64,000 nucleotides of DNA from Gordoniibacillus chartarius. Its GTDB lineage: Bacteria; Bacillota; Bacilli; Paenibacillales; NBRC-103111. A program made the position numbers and the translations under genes. Location: the NCBI RefSeq assembly GCF_042432825.1, contig NZ_JBHLWN010000025.1, positions 1 through 64,000 on the forward strand, written 5' to 3'. Below the pieces are notes generated by a model. The model made no database searches. It was not told the origin of the DNA and worked only from the letters and a program-made list of their open reading frames with translations. Positions 43,197 through 52,227 of this stretch are shown piece after piece (the first letter of the stretch is position 1; each line of letters opens with the position of its first letter).

Positions 43197-45812
43197 ATGG
43201 ACATGGTAACGAATACGGGGATTCGGCTGCGCTGGCTTCAAGAGCATTCGGGAAGGCCGATCCCGCCGAATGAGGCGCACCTTTCGACGAAGGCGGGAGT
43301 CACTTGGGGCATCCCGTGGCGGGAGGGCGAGCTTAGCCGCGGGGAGCCGCTGCGCCTGACCGGTGCGGACGGCGAAACCAGCTGGCCGATGCAAAGCTGG
43401 CCGACCGCTTACTGGCCGGACGGCTCGGTCAAGTGGACGGCGCACGCGGCGGCGGTGCCCCTTCATCCGGCGGACGGATTTACGGTCCGTAAAGGGGAAG
43501 GCGCAGCCGTAACACATCAGGTGACCGTAACGGAGACGGACGATTCGATCACTTTGGATACGGGCGCGATCGCCTGCACATTCGGCAAGAAGGGAAGCCG
43601 CCTGATTCGCAGCATCGTCCGGCAAGGAATGGAGGTGTGCTCCGGAGGCGAGCTTGTTTGTCTCAGGACGGAAACGAACGAAATGTCCGGGCTGCTGATC
43701 AACAAAGAAGAGCGGTTCGTCAGCCGTATTCACCGCGCTGTTGTCGAACAAAGCGGACCGCTGCGGGCTGTCGTCAAGCTGGACGGCCGGCACCGCTCCG
43801 TAGCCGGATCAAGAGAATGGCTGCCGTTCTCCGTGCGCTTCTACGTGTATGCCGGATTGGATACGGTACGGCTTGTCCACACGTTTCATTACGACGGTAA
43901 TCCGCATGAAGACCATATTCGAGGCATGGGCATCCGCTTTGCGGTTCCGATGAGGGGCGAACATTACAACCGGCATGTCCGCTTCGCCGGCGACAGCGGT
44001 TATTTCAGCGAATCGCCGAAGACGCTGCATACCCGCCGTACGAAAGGCAAATACCGCGAGCTGTTCGAGCGTCAGACGCAGGGCGAAACCGTTGTCCTCG
44101 ATCCGGCGGAGGACGCTTACTTCCTCGGCCTGCTGGACGATTCGGCGACATGGGACAGCTTCAAGCTTGTGCAGGATTCGTCCGAGCATTACCGGCTTTG
44201 GAAGCGGACGAAGGAAGGCTGCAGCTGGGTCAAGGTGACGGACGGGCGGCGTGCCGGAGGCCTCGGCTATGTAGGCGGGGCAGGCGGCGGTCTGGCCGCA
44301 GGACTCAAGCACTTCTGGCGAAAGCATCCTGCCGGCATGGAAGCGCAGCGGACGACCCGGGACGAAGCCGAGCTGACGGTATGGCTGTGGTCGCCGGATG
44401 CGGCGCCGATGGACCTTCGTCATTACGATACGGAGACCCATGTGGAGTCGTCCTACGAGGGGGCGGAGGAGCTGCGCGCCACGCCTTACGGCATCGCCAA
44501 TACAAGCGAGCTTACGCTGTGGTGCTTGGACAAGACGCCGAGCCCGGAGCTGCTGGAGCGGATGCGGGAGGAGACCGAGAGCCCGCCGCTGCTTGTCTGC
44601 GAGCCGGCTTATTATCACCGCGCAGGAGCGTTCGGCGTATGGAGCTTGCCGGACCGCAGCAGCGAAATGAAGCGGCTGCTGGAGAGCCGCCTGGACGGGA
44701 TCATTTCTTTCTATCAGGACGAGGTGGAGCAGCGCAAATGGTACGGCTTCTGGGACTATGGCGATTTCATGCACAGCTATGATCCCGTCCGGCATGTGTG
44801 GAATTACGATTTAGGCGGATGCGCTTGGCAAAATACCGAGCTGGCGCCCAACATGTGGCTGTGGATCATGTTCCTGCGCTCCGGCCGGTCGGATATATTC
44901 CGCATGGCGGAGGCGATGACCCGGCACACCAGCGAAGTGGACGTTTATCACTTCGGCGAATACGCCGGACTCGGCTCCCGCCACAACGTTGTCCATTGGG
45001 GCTGCGGTTGTAAGGAAGCGCGCATCGGAATGGCCGGTCTGCACCGTTACTATTATTATTTGACGGCGGACGAGCGGATCGGGGACATCATGGACGAGGT
45101 CAAGGATTCGGACTTCACGACGGTGTCGCTCGATCCGATGCGGTCGTATTTCCCGAAGGATGAACATCCGACGCATATTCGGGTCGGTCCGGACTGGGCC
45201 GCCTTCAGCTCGAATTGGATGACCCGCTGGGAGCGCTACGAGGATACGAGCTACCGGGACAAAATGCTGACCGGGATCGATTGCATCAAACGTGCGAAAT
45301 ACCGGCTCATTTCCGGTCCGACCTACGGTTACGATCCGAAGACAGGTGTGCTGACGCCGATGGGCGACGACAACTGGGGACGGCATTTGGCGATTTGTAT
45401 GGGCGGGCCGCAGGTATGGTTTGAACTGGCCGGCATGCTGAAGGACCCGGAATGGGAAGAGATGCTGGCGGAGTTCGGCGTGTATTACAATCAAACGCAG
45501 GAGGAGAAGGACCGGTTGACAAAGGGGGACATCAGCACGAGCAGCTTTGAGCATCCCGTTCTCAGTGCAGGAATAATGGCATACGGGGCGTACTACAAGC
45601 AAGATGCCGCAGCCGCAAGCCAATGTTGGTCCATCCTGCTCGCCAATCCGTTCGCGAAGGTTGATCTGCAGCAGGAGGCGGCGGTTGTCACGCATGTCGA
45701 TACATTGCATGAAATCGACTGGATGAATACGAATGAAGCGGCACAATGGTCGCTGAATACGATTATCGCCCTTGGGCTCATTCCAGAGGCGCTGCCGGAG
45801 AACAGGCCATGA
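43197..45812 (+). CDS. Exo-rhamnogalacturonan lyase-family protein (YetA-like, PL26-type)
   Basis: An 871-residue soluble protein without signal peptide. The N-terminal part (IRLRWLQEHSGRPIPPNEAHLSTKAGVTWGIPWREGEL, then SWPMQSWPTAYWPDGSVKWTAHA) matches the PcRGLX/YetA family pattern. PcRGLX is an exo-acting RG lyase that frees unsaturated disaccharides. The central and C-terminal parts are (alpha/alpha)-barrel-like. ATG 43197 is chosen because AGGAG lies 6 nt upstream; 43191 abuts it. In B. subtilis yetA closes the lplABCD operon, which agrees with this context. A cytoplasmic location means it would act on imported oligosaccharides. Family membership is confident, the reaction less so. Confidence 0.8.
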   Translation: MDMVTNTGIRLRWLQEHSGRPIPPNEAHLSTKAGVTWGIPWREGELSRGEPLRLTGADGETSWPMQSWPTAYWPDGSVKWTAHAAAVPLHPADGFTVRKGEGAAVTHQVTVTETDDSITLDTGAIACTFGKKGSRLIRSIVRQGMEVCSGGELVCLRTETNEMSGLLINKEERFVSRIHRAVVEQSGPLRAVVKLDGRHRSVAGSREWLPFSVRFYVYAGLDTVRLVHTFHYDGNPHEDHIRGMGIRFAVPMRGEHYNRHVRFAGDSGYFSESPKTLHTRRTKGKYRELFERQTQGETVVLDPAEDAYFLGLLDDSATWDSFKLVQDSSEHYRLWKRTKEGCSWVKVTDGRRAGGLGYVGGAGGGLAAGLKHFWRKHPAGMEAQRTTRDEAELTVWLWSPDAAPMDLRHYDTETHVESSYEGAEELRATPYGIANTSELTLWCLDKTPSPELLERMREETESPPLLVCEPAYYHRAGAFGVWSLPDRSSEMKRLLESRLDGIISFYQDEVEQRKWYGFWDYGDFMHSYDPVRHVWNYDLGGCAWQNTELAPNMWLWIMFLRSGRSDIFRMAEAMTRHTSEVDVYHFGEYAGLGSRHNVVHWGCGCKEARIGMAGLHRYYYYLTADERIGDIMDEVKDSDFTTVSLDPMRSYFPKDEHPTHIRVGPDWAAFSSNWMTRWERYEDTSYRDKMLTGIDCIKRAKYRLISGPTYGYDPKTGVLTPMGDDNWGRHLAICMGGPQVWFELAGMLKDPEWEEMLAEFGVYYNQTQEEKDRLTKGDISTSSFEHPVLSAGIMAYGAYYKQDAAAASQCWSILLANPFAKVDLQQEAAVVTHVDTLHEIDWMNTNEAAQWSLNTIIALGLIPEALPENRP

Positions 45813-46504
45813 CGATGCCGCACGACGATCAGCTTATCCCGCTGCACTGGCGGCTTGTATATGACAATCCGCTCCGATCGGCGGAAGATGTTCGCGGTTT
45901 CCGCATGGAAGGGGACGGAGCCGTCTCCTTTCCGCTCGGACGGATGAGGCTGGAGAGCACCCGGGATCCGAACGAAGGTCAAAGCGCGAATCTCGTCTAT
46001 TGGTGTCCGTTCGATGGTCCCGAGGATGCGGCGATCTCGTGGGAATTTTGGCCGATTCGCGAGCCGGGGCTGGCCATTCTGTTCTTCAGCGCCCGCGGCA
46101 GGGGCGGCGAGGATGTGTTCGATCCGGCTCTGGCCGCTCGCAGCGGCATCTATGACGAGTATCACCACGGGGACATCAACGCGTTTCACGTTTCGTATTT
46201 TCGCCGCAGATGGCCGGAGGAGAGGCAGTTCCATACGTGTAATTTGCGCAAGAGCTACGGCTTTCATCTGGTTGCGCAAGGTGCCGATCCGATCCCCGGC
46301 ACGGCGGATGCCGCGGGTCCGTACCGCATGCTGCTGGTAAAGCAAGGCGCTTTCGTCACATTCGCCGTAAACGGCATGGTACTGTTCCGCTGGCAGGATG
46401 ACGGAACGACATATGGGCCGCTGCTTGGAGGAGGCAAAATCGGCTTCCGCCAGATGGCCCCGCTCATCGCCGAGTATGCCAATTTGAAGGTGTATGCGCC
46501 TTAA
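45809..46504 (+). CDS. yesU: YesU-like protein (DUF1961)
   Basis: A 231-residue cytoplasmic protein overlapping the preceding stop by 4 bp (ATGA). ISWEFWPIREPGLAILFFSARGRGGEDVFDPALAARSGIYDEYHHGDINAFHVSYFRR and NLRKSYGFHLVAQGADPIP are characteristic of the DUF1961 family, whose B. subtilis member YesU lies in the RG utilisation operon and has a concanavalin-like beta-sandwich. A carbohydrate-binding or hydrolytic role is inferred; activity is not established to my knowledge. Confidence 0.85.
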   Translation: MTMPHDDQLIPLHWRLVYDNPLRSAEDVRGFRMEGDGAVSFPLGRMRLESTRDPNEGQSANLVYWCPFDGPEDAAISWEFWPIREPGLAILFFSARGRGGEDVFDPALAARSGIYDEYHHGDINAFHVSYFRRRWPEERQFHTCNLRKSYGFHLVAQGADPIPGTADAAGPYRMLLVKQGAFVTFAVNGMVLFRWQDDGTTYGPLLGGGKIGFRQMAPLIAEYANLKVYAP

Positions 46505-46508
46505 AATA

Positions 46509-46552
46509 CAAAGAGAACCGGAGGCGCTGTCCGCTGCCGCCGGTTCACTTTG
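46509..46552. terminator. Bidirectional terminator between YesU-like and GH42 genes
   Basis: CAAAGAGAACCGG (46509-46521) pairs with CCGGTTCACTTTG (46540-46552), with one bulge. The two genes are convergent. Confidence 0.85.
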
Positions 46553-46560
46553 TTCCACAT

Positions 46561-48549
46561 TTAGTTATCGAAACGAATAATACGATACTCATAACGGCCG
46601 ACTTCGAGGCGGCCCTGTGCAACCGCTTCGCCGCTGATGGCGTCGACGCCTTCGCGCGGAAGCGTGACGCTGCCGCCGAGCCCGTCCATGTTGACGACGA
46701 CCCAGACGTCGCCCGCATCTCCGCGTCTCGGAGCGACAATCGTGCCGCGCGTAACGTCCGAACGGACGGTGACGCCGGCTTCGTCGGCGTAGTGCAGGAT
46801 GAGACGATGCAGCAGCAGCTCGCCTTCGTCGCCGCTCGGCAGCGAGCCGAGCATGACGATTTTGCCGCGGCCGTGACGCTTCTCGGTAATGAACGCCGCT
46901 CCGGGCGTTAGGCCGTTCTCAATCTTGCCGACAACTTCGGCTTCCCGCGGCTCGAACACCGAGCTCCACAGGGAGAGGCGAGCGCTCACGCCGAAGGCGG
47001 TGCCTTCCGAACCGGTGTCGTCCATCGGGAATGTGTAGAGCGTCTCCACCCCGGCCAGACGATCCAGCGCCCCGAGCCCGGCGTCCGTATGGATTTTGTG
47101 CTCCTCGGTGCGTCCGCCGCTCAGCGGGCCGACGACCCAGACGCCGCCGTTCTCCACGAGCTCCAGCGCGCGCTTCGTATAGGCTTCGGAGACGAAAGGA
47201 AGGAACGGCGTGAACAGCAGCTTGTAGCCGTCCAGCTCGGTGCCTTCGGGTACGACGTCGCGGTGTAAGCCGGTATTCAAGATCCGTTCGTAGAACGAAG
47301 TGACCAGCCCGCGGTGATTCAGCGACCGGTGAGGCTCCGTCTTCAGGAACGCCTTCGCTCGGTCGGAATACGTCATGGCGACTTCCGCTTGCAGCGGCCT
47401 GGTCGACGTGATCGTCGCTTCAATCGCTTTACGGGCTTCTTCCACCTCAAGGACGTTGCGGTAGCCGACGGTAGGCTTGCCCCAGGCGCTGAGCACCGAG
47501 CCGTGCGGCTGCTCGCAGCCGGCCCGCTGCTGACGCCAGAGCCAATAACAGAACGCTTCCGCGCCGAGCGCGTACGCGGCGACGGCCTCCGCTCTTAAGA
47601 AGCCGTTCGGATGCGGCTTCGCATAGCTCTCAAGGGAAGCGGCGTGCGAAGGACTCGTTTCCATAATCCAATAATCCCGGCCGCGCTTGAAATTACGCCA
47701 CAGGTCATTATTGATCAAATAGTTCGGAACGAGATCGAAGGTTGCATAAGTATCGAAGGAAGCAAAATCCAGCTCCCGGAACAGCCGTTCATTGTCGACA
47801 TGGAACGCGACGGAGCTGTTGTGCGTAATCGGCGCATCCGAGTAACGGCGAATGATCGCGGCCTGCTCGTCCGAGAACTCGGCGATCTTCTCAAACGAGA
47901 ACTGCTGGTACATCGTACGCAGCGACGAGTTGTGCAGGAACGGTGCGGCGCCCGGCTGCGGCACTTGATCGAAGCTGCGGTAATCTTCGCTCCAAATGTA
48001 CGCGCCCCACGCTTCGTTCAGCTTCCCGATCGTGCCGTAGCGCTGCTCCAGCCATTGGTGCCACTGGCCCAAGCAAGTGCTGCACATGCATTCCGCTACG
48101 TGCGCTTTAAACTCGTTGTCGATCTGCCAGCCGATGACGCCGGGCAGACGGCCGACCGCGCGGGCGATGTGCTCGGTAATAATCGCAGCTTTCTCGCGGA
48201 ATACCGGATTGTTCGTGCAGGCGTGCTGGCGGGAGCCGTGTCCCATTACCTGCCCTTGTTCATTGACGTACATCCGCTCCGGATGGCCATGCGTGAACCA
48301 AATCGGAGGCGTTGGCGTCGGCGTACACATCACAACTTCGATGCCGTTCGCATGCAGCCGGCTTATGATGTCGACGAAGAAGCTCAGATCGATCTGGCCT
48401 TCGTTCGGTTCCATGCGGGACCAGGCGAACTCCCCGATCCGGACGACGTTAATGCCGGCCTCCTTCATCAACTCGATGTCCTGCGCCAGCACTTCTTCTT
48501 CCCAAAGCTCCGGATACCAGGCGGCTCCGTGGTACAGCTTGCTGCTCAT
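46561..48549 (-). CDS. GH42 beta-galactosidase (YesZ/GanA type)
   Basis: A 662-residue cytoplasmic enzyme cutting terminal beta-galactosides, for example galactan side chains of RG-I. The acid/base is E146 in GWQIDNEF and the nucleophile is E297 in YWIMETSPSH. Cys111 and the cluster C154, C156, C159 (AECMCSTC) match the zinc-binding cysteines of many GH42 enzymes. The trimerisation domain and beta-sandwich follow to the end. ATG 48549 has GGAAGGTGACC upstream. It is divergent from the SGNH esterase gene, with 180 bp between. Confidence 0.95.
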   Translation of the reverse strand: MSSKLYHGAAWYPELWEEEVLAQDIELMKEAGINVVRIGEFAWSRMEPNEGQIDLSFFVDIISRLHANGIEVVMCTPTPTPPIWFTHGHPERMYVNEQGQVMGHGSRQHACTNNPVFREKAAIITEHIARAVGRLPGVIGWQIDNEFKAHVAECMCSTCLGQWHQWLEQRYGTIGKLNEAWGAYIWSEDYRSFDQVPQPGAAPFLHNSSLRTMYQQFSFEKIAEFSDEQAAIIRRYSDAPITHNSSVAFHVDNERLFRELDFASFDTYATFDLVPNYLINNDLWRNFKRGRDYWIMETSPSHAASLESYAKPHPNGFLRAEAVAAYALGAEAFCYWLWRQQRAGCEQPHGSVLSAWGKPTVGYRNVLEVEEARKAIEATITSTRPLQAEVAMTYSDRAKAFLKTEPHRSLNHRGLVTSFYERILNTGLHRDVVPEGTELDGYKLLFTPFLPFVSEAYTKRALELVENGGVWVVGPLSGGRTEEHKIHTDAGLGALDRLAGVETLYTFPMDDTGSEGTAFGVSARLSLWSSVFEPREAEVVGKIENGLTPGAAFITEKRHGRGKIVMLGSLPSGDEGELLLHRLILHYADEAGVTVRSDVTRGTIVAPRRGDAGDVWVVVNMDGLGGSVTLPREGVDAISGEAVAQGRLEVGRYEYRIIRFDN

Positions 48550-48660
48550 CGTTGGTCACCTTCCTAAATCATATATGTTCTACTATACATCACATCGGGC
48601 CGCGGTTGAGGCTTATTCGGCGAAACAACGGTTTTTTTAACAAATTAATCGGAAAATTGC

Positions 48661-48689
48661 TTGGTCGGATTGAGCGGGTACCGTATAAT
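48661..48689 (+). promoter_or_regulatory. Sigma-A promoter of the SGNH esterase gene
   Basis: TTGGTC (48661-48666), 17-bp spacer, TATAAT (48684-48689). Upstream, AACGGTTTTTTT near 48627-48638 resembles the T-run element of the 27-36 kb module, about 20 bp further from the -10 box. Confidence 0.65.
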
Positions 48690-48729
48690 TTTACATATCT
48701 TGTAGTTGTCAGTGAGAGGAGAATTCGAC

Positions 48730-49836
48730 ATGGCCAGCCATTTTAAGTTCGACTTCGGTGTGGGGACGGCGGAACAAGGATATACGAAAATCACGCCGCA
48801 GCACCGGTACGATGCTTCCGTCGGTTACGGGTTCAGCCAGGTGGACAAGGTGTACGCGAAAGAACGCAGCGAGGCGGCAGCGCTGAACCGCGATTTCTGC
48901 ATTCCGCTCGACACCGCATTTTTAGTGGACGTTCCGGATGGGACGTACCGGGTGTCGGTACTGATCGGCGACGAAATTGCCGACACCGAGACGACGATCA
49001 AAGCCGGCGAAGGCAGGCTGATGGTGAACAAGCAGCGCACGTCACCGGGACATTATGTGCGCATTAGCTTTTCCGTGTGGGTAACGGGCGGACAATTGCG
49101 CTTGACGGTAACCGGACGGGCTCCGCGTCTCAATGCGGTGGAGATCGAGGCGGCGCCGCAGACGTGCACCATTTTCCTGGCGGGGGATTCGACGGTTACG
49201 GACCAGCCGGCCAGCGGCTATCCGTACGCCGGATGGGGGCAAATGCTGCCGATGTTCGTGAAGCAGGACGCAGCCGTGGCCAACTATGCGCTTTCCGGTC
49301 GAAGCTCCAAGAGCTTCATCAGCGAAGGCGTGCTGGATGAAATTTGGGGGCGGATCAAGCCGTACGATTATTTGCTCATCCAATTCGGCCACAACGATCA
49401 GAAGTTTGACGAGGAGCGGCATACCGATCCGTTCACGACGTACAAGGAAACGCTCAAAATTTACATCGATGGAGCACGGGAGCGGAAGGCGATACCGATC
49501 CTGGTTACGTCGGTACAGCGCCGTTTCTTCGAAGAGGATGGAACGCTGCGCGATACGCACGGCGACTATTTGACGGCGATGCGCGAGCTGGCTGCCGAGG
49601 AAGAGGTGCCGCTGATCGACTTGGCCGCAAGCAGCAAGACGCTGTTCGAGAAGCTCGGGCCGGAACGGACGAAAGATCTGTTCATGTGGCTCGCGCCGGG
49701 CGAGTTCATGAACTTCCCCGACGGGACCGAGGACAATACGCATTTCCAGCAGCAGGGCGGCATCGAAATCGCCAAGCTGGTGTACGAAGGGCTTAAGGAG
49801 CTGCGGCTGCAGCCGCTAATCCTGTATTTGCGCTAA
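48730..49836 (+). CDS. SGNH-family esterase, rhamnogalacturonan acetylesterase type (YesT/YxiM-like, CE12)
   Basis: A 368-residue protein without signal peptide. An N-terminal beta-rich module (about 1-140, starting FKFDFGVGTAEQGYTKITP) precedes the SGNH hydrolase domain. Block I is IFLAGDSTVTDQ with catalytic S154, block II is ALSGRSSKSF, block III IQFGHNDQ, and block V DNTHFQQQG carries the Asp-His pair. This matches RG acetylesterases that remove acetyl groups from galacturonic acid in RG. ATG 48730 follows AGAGGAGAATTCGAC. The cytoplasmic location suggests deacetylation of imported oligosaccharides, making them accessible to GH105 and the YetA-type lyase. Confidence 0.9.
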   Translation: MASHFKFDFGVGTAEQGYTKITPQHRYDASVGYGFSQVDKVYAKERSEAAALNRDFCIPLDTAFLVDVPDGTYRVSVLIGDEIADTETTIKAGEGRLMVNKQRTSPGHYVRISFSVWVTGGQLRLTVTGRAPRLNAVEIEAAPQTCTIFLAGDSTVTDQPASGYPYAGWGQMLPMFVKQDAAVANYALSGRSSKSFISEGVLDEIWGRIKPYDYLLIQFGHNDQKFDEERHTDPFTTYKETLKIYIDGARERKAIPILVTSVQRRFFEEDGTLRDTHGDYLTAMRELAAEEEVPLIDLAASSKTLFEKLGPERTKDLFMWLAPGEFMNFPDGTEDNTHFQQQGGIEIAKLVYEGLKELRLQPLILYLR

Positions 49837-49860
49837 GCGGCTTAGGAACAATCATACCCA

Positions 49861-49907
49861 AACACGAGGCTACCGCTTTATTTCGGCGGCGGCCTCGTGT
49901 TTTTTTG
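49861..49907 (+). terminator. Intrinsic terminator after the esterase
   Basis: AACACGAGGC (49861-49870) pairs with GCCTCGTGTT (49892-49901) and is followed by a T-run. Confidence 0.9.
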
Positions 49908-50310
49908 ACTCAGCAGGGCCGGCCCCCGCGATTTATGGACAGGAGGAGGCATACTGCTGACGGTTGGAATCATTTGTCAATATACACTTTACAACCTAAA
50001 TCCTGTACATCTCATGACTCGAAGTAAAGATTTGTGTACAGGCGGATGCCCGGAAATCGGCTTGATGCCTCGAATACTGCAGGTTTGCCGAACATCGGAA
50101 TGCCGAATTGGTTGTTTTCGGTTCATTGTATGTAATGGGCCGGTCGGCATAATGAAAGGTGAGGCTGTTATGCAGCCGGCCCGAAAACGGTGAAGGAAAG
50201 GCGGTGATAGTTCGTTGAATAGCCGGATTTCAGATGTGCCGGACGATCGGCAGATTTCCGGTACGTCCGCAGGTTCTCTCGTGCAGTTCCAAAACTAAGA
50301 GGAGGAATGA
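49908..50310 (+). other. 400-bp regulatory region before the pectate lyase operon
   Basis: No supported gene. CCTGTACA (50002-50009) and TGTACAGG (50035-50042) form an interrupted palindrome that could be a regulator site. TTGTAT (50126-50131), 16 bp, CATAAT (50148-50153) is a candidate promoter. A 27-codon frame from TTG 50215 to 50298, with AGGCGGTGAT upstream, ends 12 bp before the lyase start and might be a leader peptide; this is weak. Confidence 0.45.
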
Positions 50311-52212
50311 ATGATGAGGAACAAATTGACATGTAAAAAACGTTTGCCGATGCTTACTTCTCTCGCCCTCAGTACTGTCTTGATGGCTGGGCTGGTACCG
50401 GCTCATGCGGCTACAGTGTACAGTGACGATTTCAATGACGGCAATGCATCGGGTTGGACGGCATCGGGCGGCAGCTGGTCGGTTGTGCAGGACAACGGCG
50501 GTTACGCCTATTACCAATCGAGCACAAGCTCGGAGGGGCGCGCCACCTCCGGCAGCCAGAGCTGGAGCAATTATAGCGTTGAAGCGGAAGTGAATGTCAG
50601 CAATTTTAATGGCAGCCGGGTCATCGTAGCGGGCCGCTATAAAGACGGCAACAACTACTACGGGGCATCGCTCGATATTGCAAACGGAGGGACACTCGAG
50701 CTGAGAAGGAAAGTAAGCGGCTCCACAACAGTGCTGAAAAGCAAGTCCTTTGCCCTTGCGGCAAACACCGTGTATAAAGTTAAGCTGGAAATGAACGGCA
50801 CGACGATCAACATGTATGTGAACAGCGTACTGCAGCTCACTGCAACGGACAGCTCTATATCCAGCGGCGCGATCGGGCTGATCGGCTGGAAGGCGGCCGC
50901 CAAGTTTGATAACGTTATGGTTTCGGATTTGACATCGCCATCGCCGGATCCGAATCCGGACCCTGATCCAGAGCCGGATCCAGATCCGGATCCAAATCCG
51001 GCTCCAAATCCGAATCCAACGCCGACACCGACTTCCGTGCTTTATGTAGCGCCAAACGGATCGGCTTCCAATAGCGGTACCTTAGATTCGCCTATCACTC
51101 TGGAAGCGGCCATTACCCGAATTGCGGCGGGCGGAGCGATTTACATGCGAGGGGGCACCTATTCGTATGCCGACGCAGTGACGGTAGCGCGCGGTAACAA
51201 CGGTACGTCCTCTGCAATGAAGCAAATATTGGCGTACGGCGCCGAGAAGCCGATACTGGACTTCTCCTCGCAGCCCTATAATGCAGCCGATGTATCCGCG
51301 AATGCCAGAGGCTTGCAGCTAAACGGCAACTATTGGGTTGTCAAAGGATTGGAGATCAAAGGGGCAGCGGATAATGGCGTATTCGTTTCCGGCAACTACA
51401 ACCGGGTCGAGAATCTGGACGTGCATCATAACAGAGACTCGGGAGTTCAGATCAGCCGGTATGCTTCCTCTGCTACTAAGGCGGAATGGCCTAGCTATAA
51501 TGAAATTGTAAACGTATATTCGCATGACAATTTCGATCCGGATAACGGGGAAGACGCCGACGGTTTCGCCATTAAACTCACTGTAGGCCCCGGGAATATC
51601 ATTGACGGCTGTATCGCCGCTTACAATACGGATGACGGCTGGGATTTGTATACCAAATCCGATACGGGAGCGATCTCACCGGTGACCATTAAAAACAGCG
51701 TCGCCCATCATAACGGCCAAACGTCCAGCGGACAGTCCACCAGCAATAGTGACGGCAACGGCTTTAAGCTTGGCGGGGAGAAAATTAGCGTGAATCACAT
51801 CGTCGTCAATTCCGTCGCCTACATGAACAAGAAGCATGGCTTTACGTACAATAGCAATCCCGGCTCCATCCAGATGACGAACAACACTTCCTATGCGAAT
51901 GGGCAAAGCAACTTTGCTTTCGATACGGGAACGCATCAGTTCACGAATAACTTGTCTTATAAAGGCTCATCCAGCGATAAGACCAGCGGCACCGATGTAT
52001 CGAGTACGAACGTTTGGTGGAAAAACAATGCCAGCACGAATGCCAAAGGACTGTCGGCGAGCGATGCCGACTTTGTCAGCCTCACTCCGGCTTTGACTCG
52101 GAATGCGAACGGCTCTCCGAATCTTGGCAGCTTCCTGAAGCTTGCAACCGGAAGCGATCTGAAGGGCGCGGGTACGCCTGCCGGCACGGATATCGGTTAT
52201 ATTCAAAAATAA
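50311..52212 (+). CDS. Secreted pectate lyase, PL9 family, with N-terminal carbohydrate-binding-like module
   Basis: A 633-residue exported enzyme: signal peptide with cleavage likely after AHA (residue 33), a concanavalin-like beta-sandwich module (about 35-205; DDFNDGNASGW ... GLIGWKAAAKFDNVMVSDL), a Pro/Asp/Asn linker (about 210-243), and a parallel beta-helix lyase domain. ENADGF-like GEDADGFAIKLTVGPGNIIDGC, NTDDGWDLYTK (calcium Asp residues) and SDGNGFKLGGEK (catalytic Lys) agree closely with Pel9A-type PL9 enzymes. It cleaves polygalacturonate by beta-elimination outside the cell. The start is ATG 50311 after AGAGGAGGAATGA. It is followed 15 bp later by a PL1 lyase with a homologous N-terminal module. 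Confidence 0.93.
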   Translation: MMRNKLTCKKRLPMLTSLALSTVLMAGLVPAHAATVYSDDFNDGNASGWTASGGSWSVVQDNGGYAYYQSSTSSEGRATSGSQSWSNYSVEAEVNVSNFNGSRVIVAGRYKDGNNYYGASLDIANGGTLELRRKVSGSTTVLKSKSFALAANTVYKVKLEMNGTTINMYVNSVLQLTATDSSISSGAIGLIGWKAAAKFDNVMVSDLTSPSPDPNPDPDPEPDPDPDPNPAPNPNPTPTPTSVLYVAPNGSASNSGTLDSPITLEAAITRIAAGGAIYMRGGTYSYADAVTVARGNNGTSSAMKQILAYGAEKPILDFSSQPYNAADVSANARGLQLNGNYWVVKGLEIKGAADNGVFVSGNYNRVENLDVHHNRDSGVQISRYASSATKAEWPSYNEIVNVYSHDNFDPDNGEDADGFAIKLTVGPGNIIDGCIAAYNTDDGWDLYTKSDTGAISPVTIKNSVAHHNGQTSSGQSTSNSDGNGFKLGGEKISVNHIVVNSVAYMNKKHGFTYNSNPGSIQMTNNTSYANGQSNFAFDTGTHQFTNNLSYKGSSSDKTSGTDVSSTNVWWKNNASTNAKGLSASDADFVSLTPALTRNANGSPNLGSFLKLATGSDLKGAGTPAGTDIGYIQK

Positions 52213-52227
52213 GCGGGAGGGGCATGG

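Noticed and set aside
47611..48567. Plus-strand frame of about 318 codons opposite GH42
   Set aside because: Antisense shadow of a gene whose catalytic motifs are all intact.
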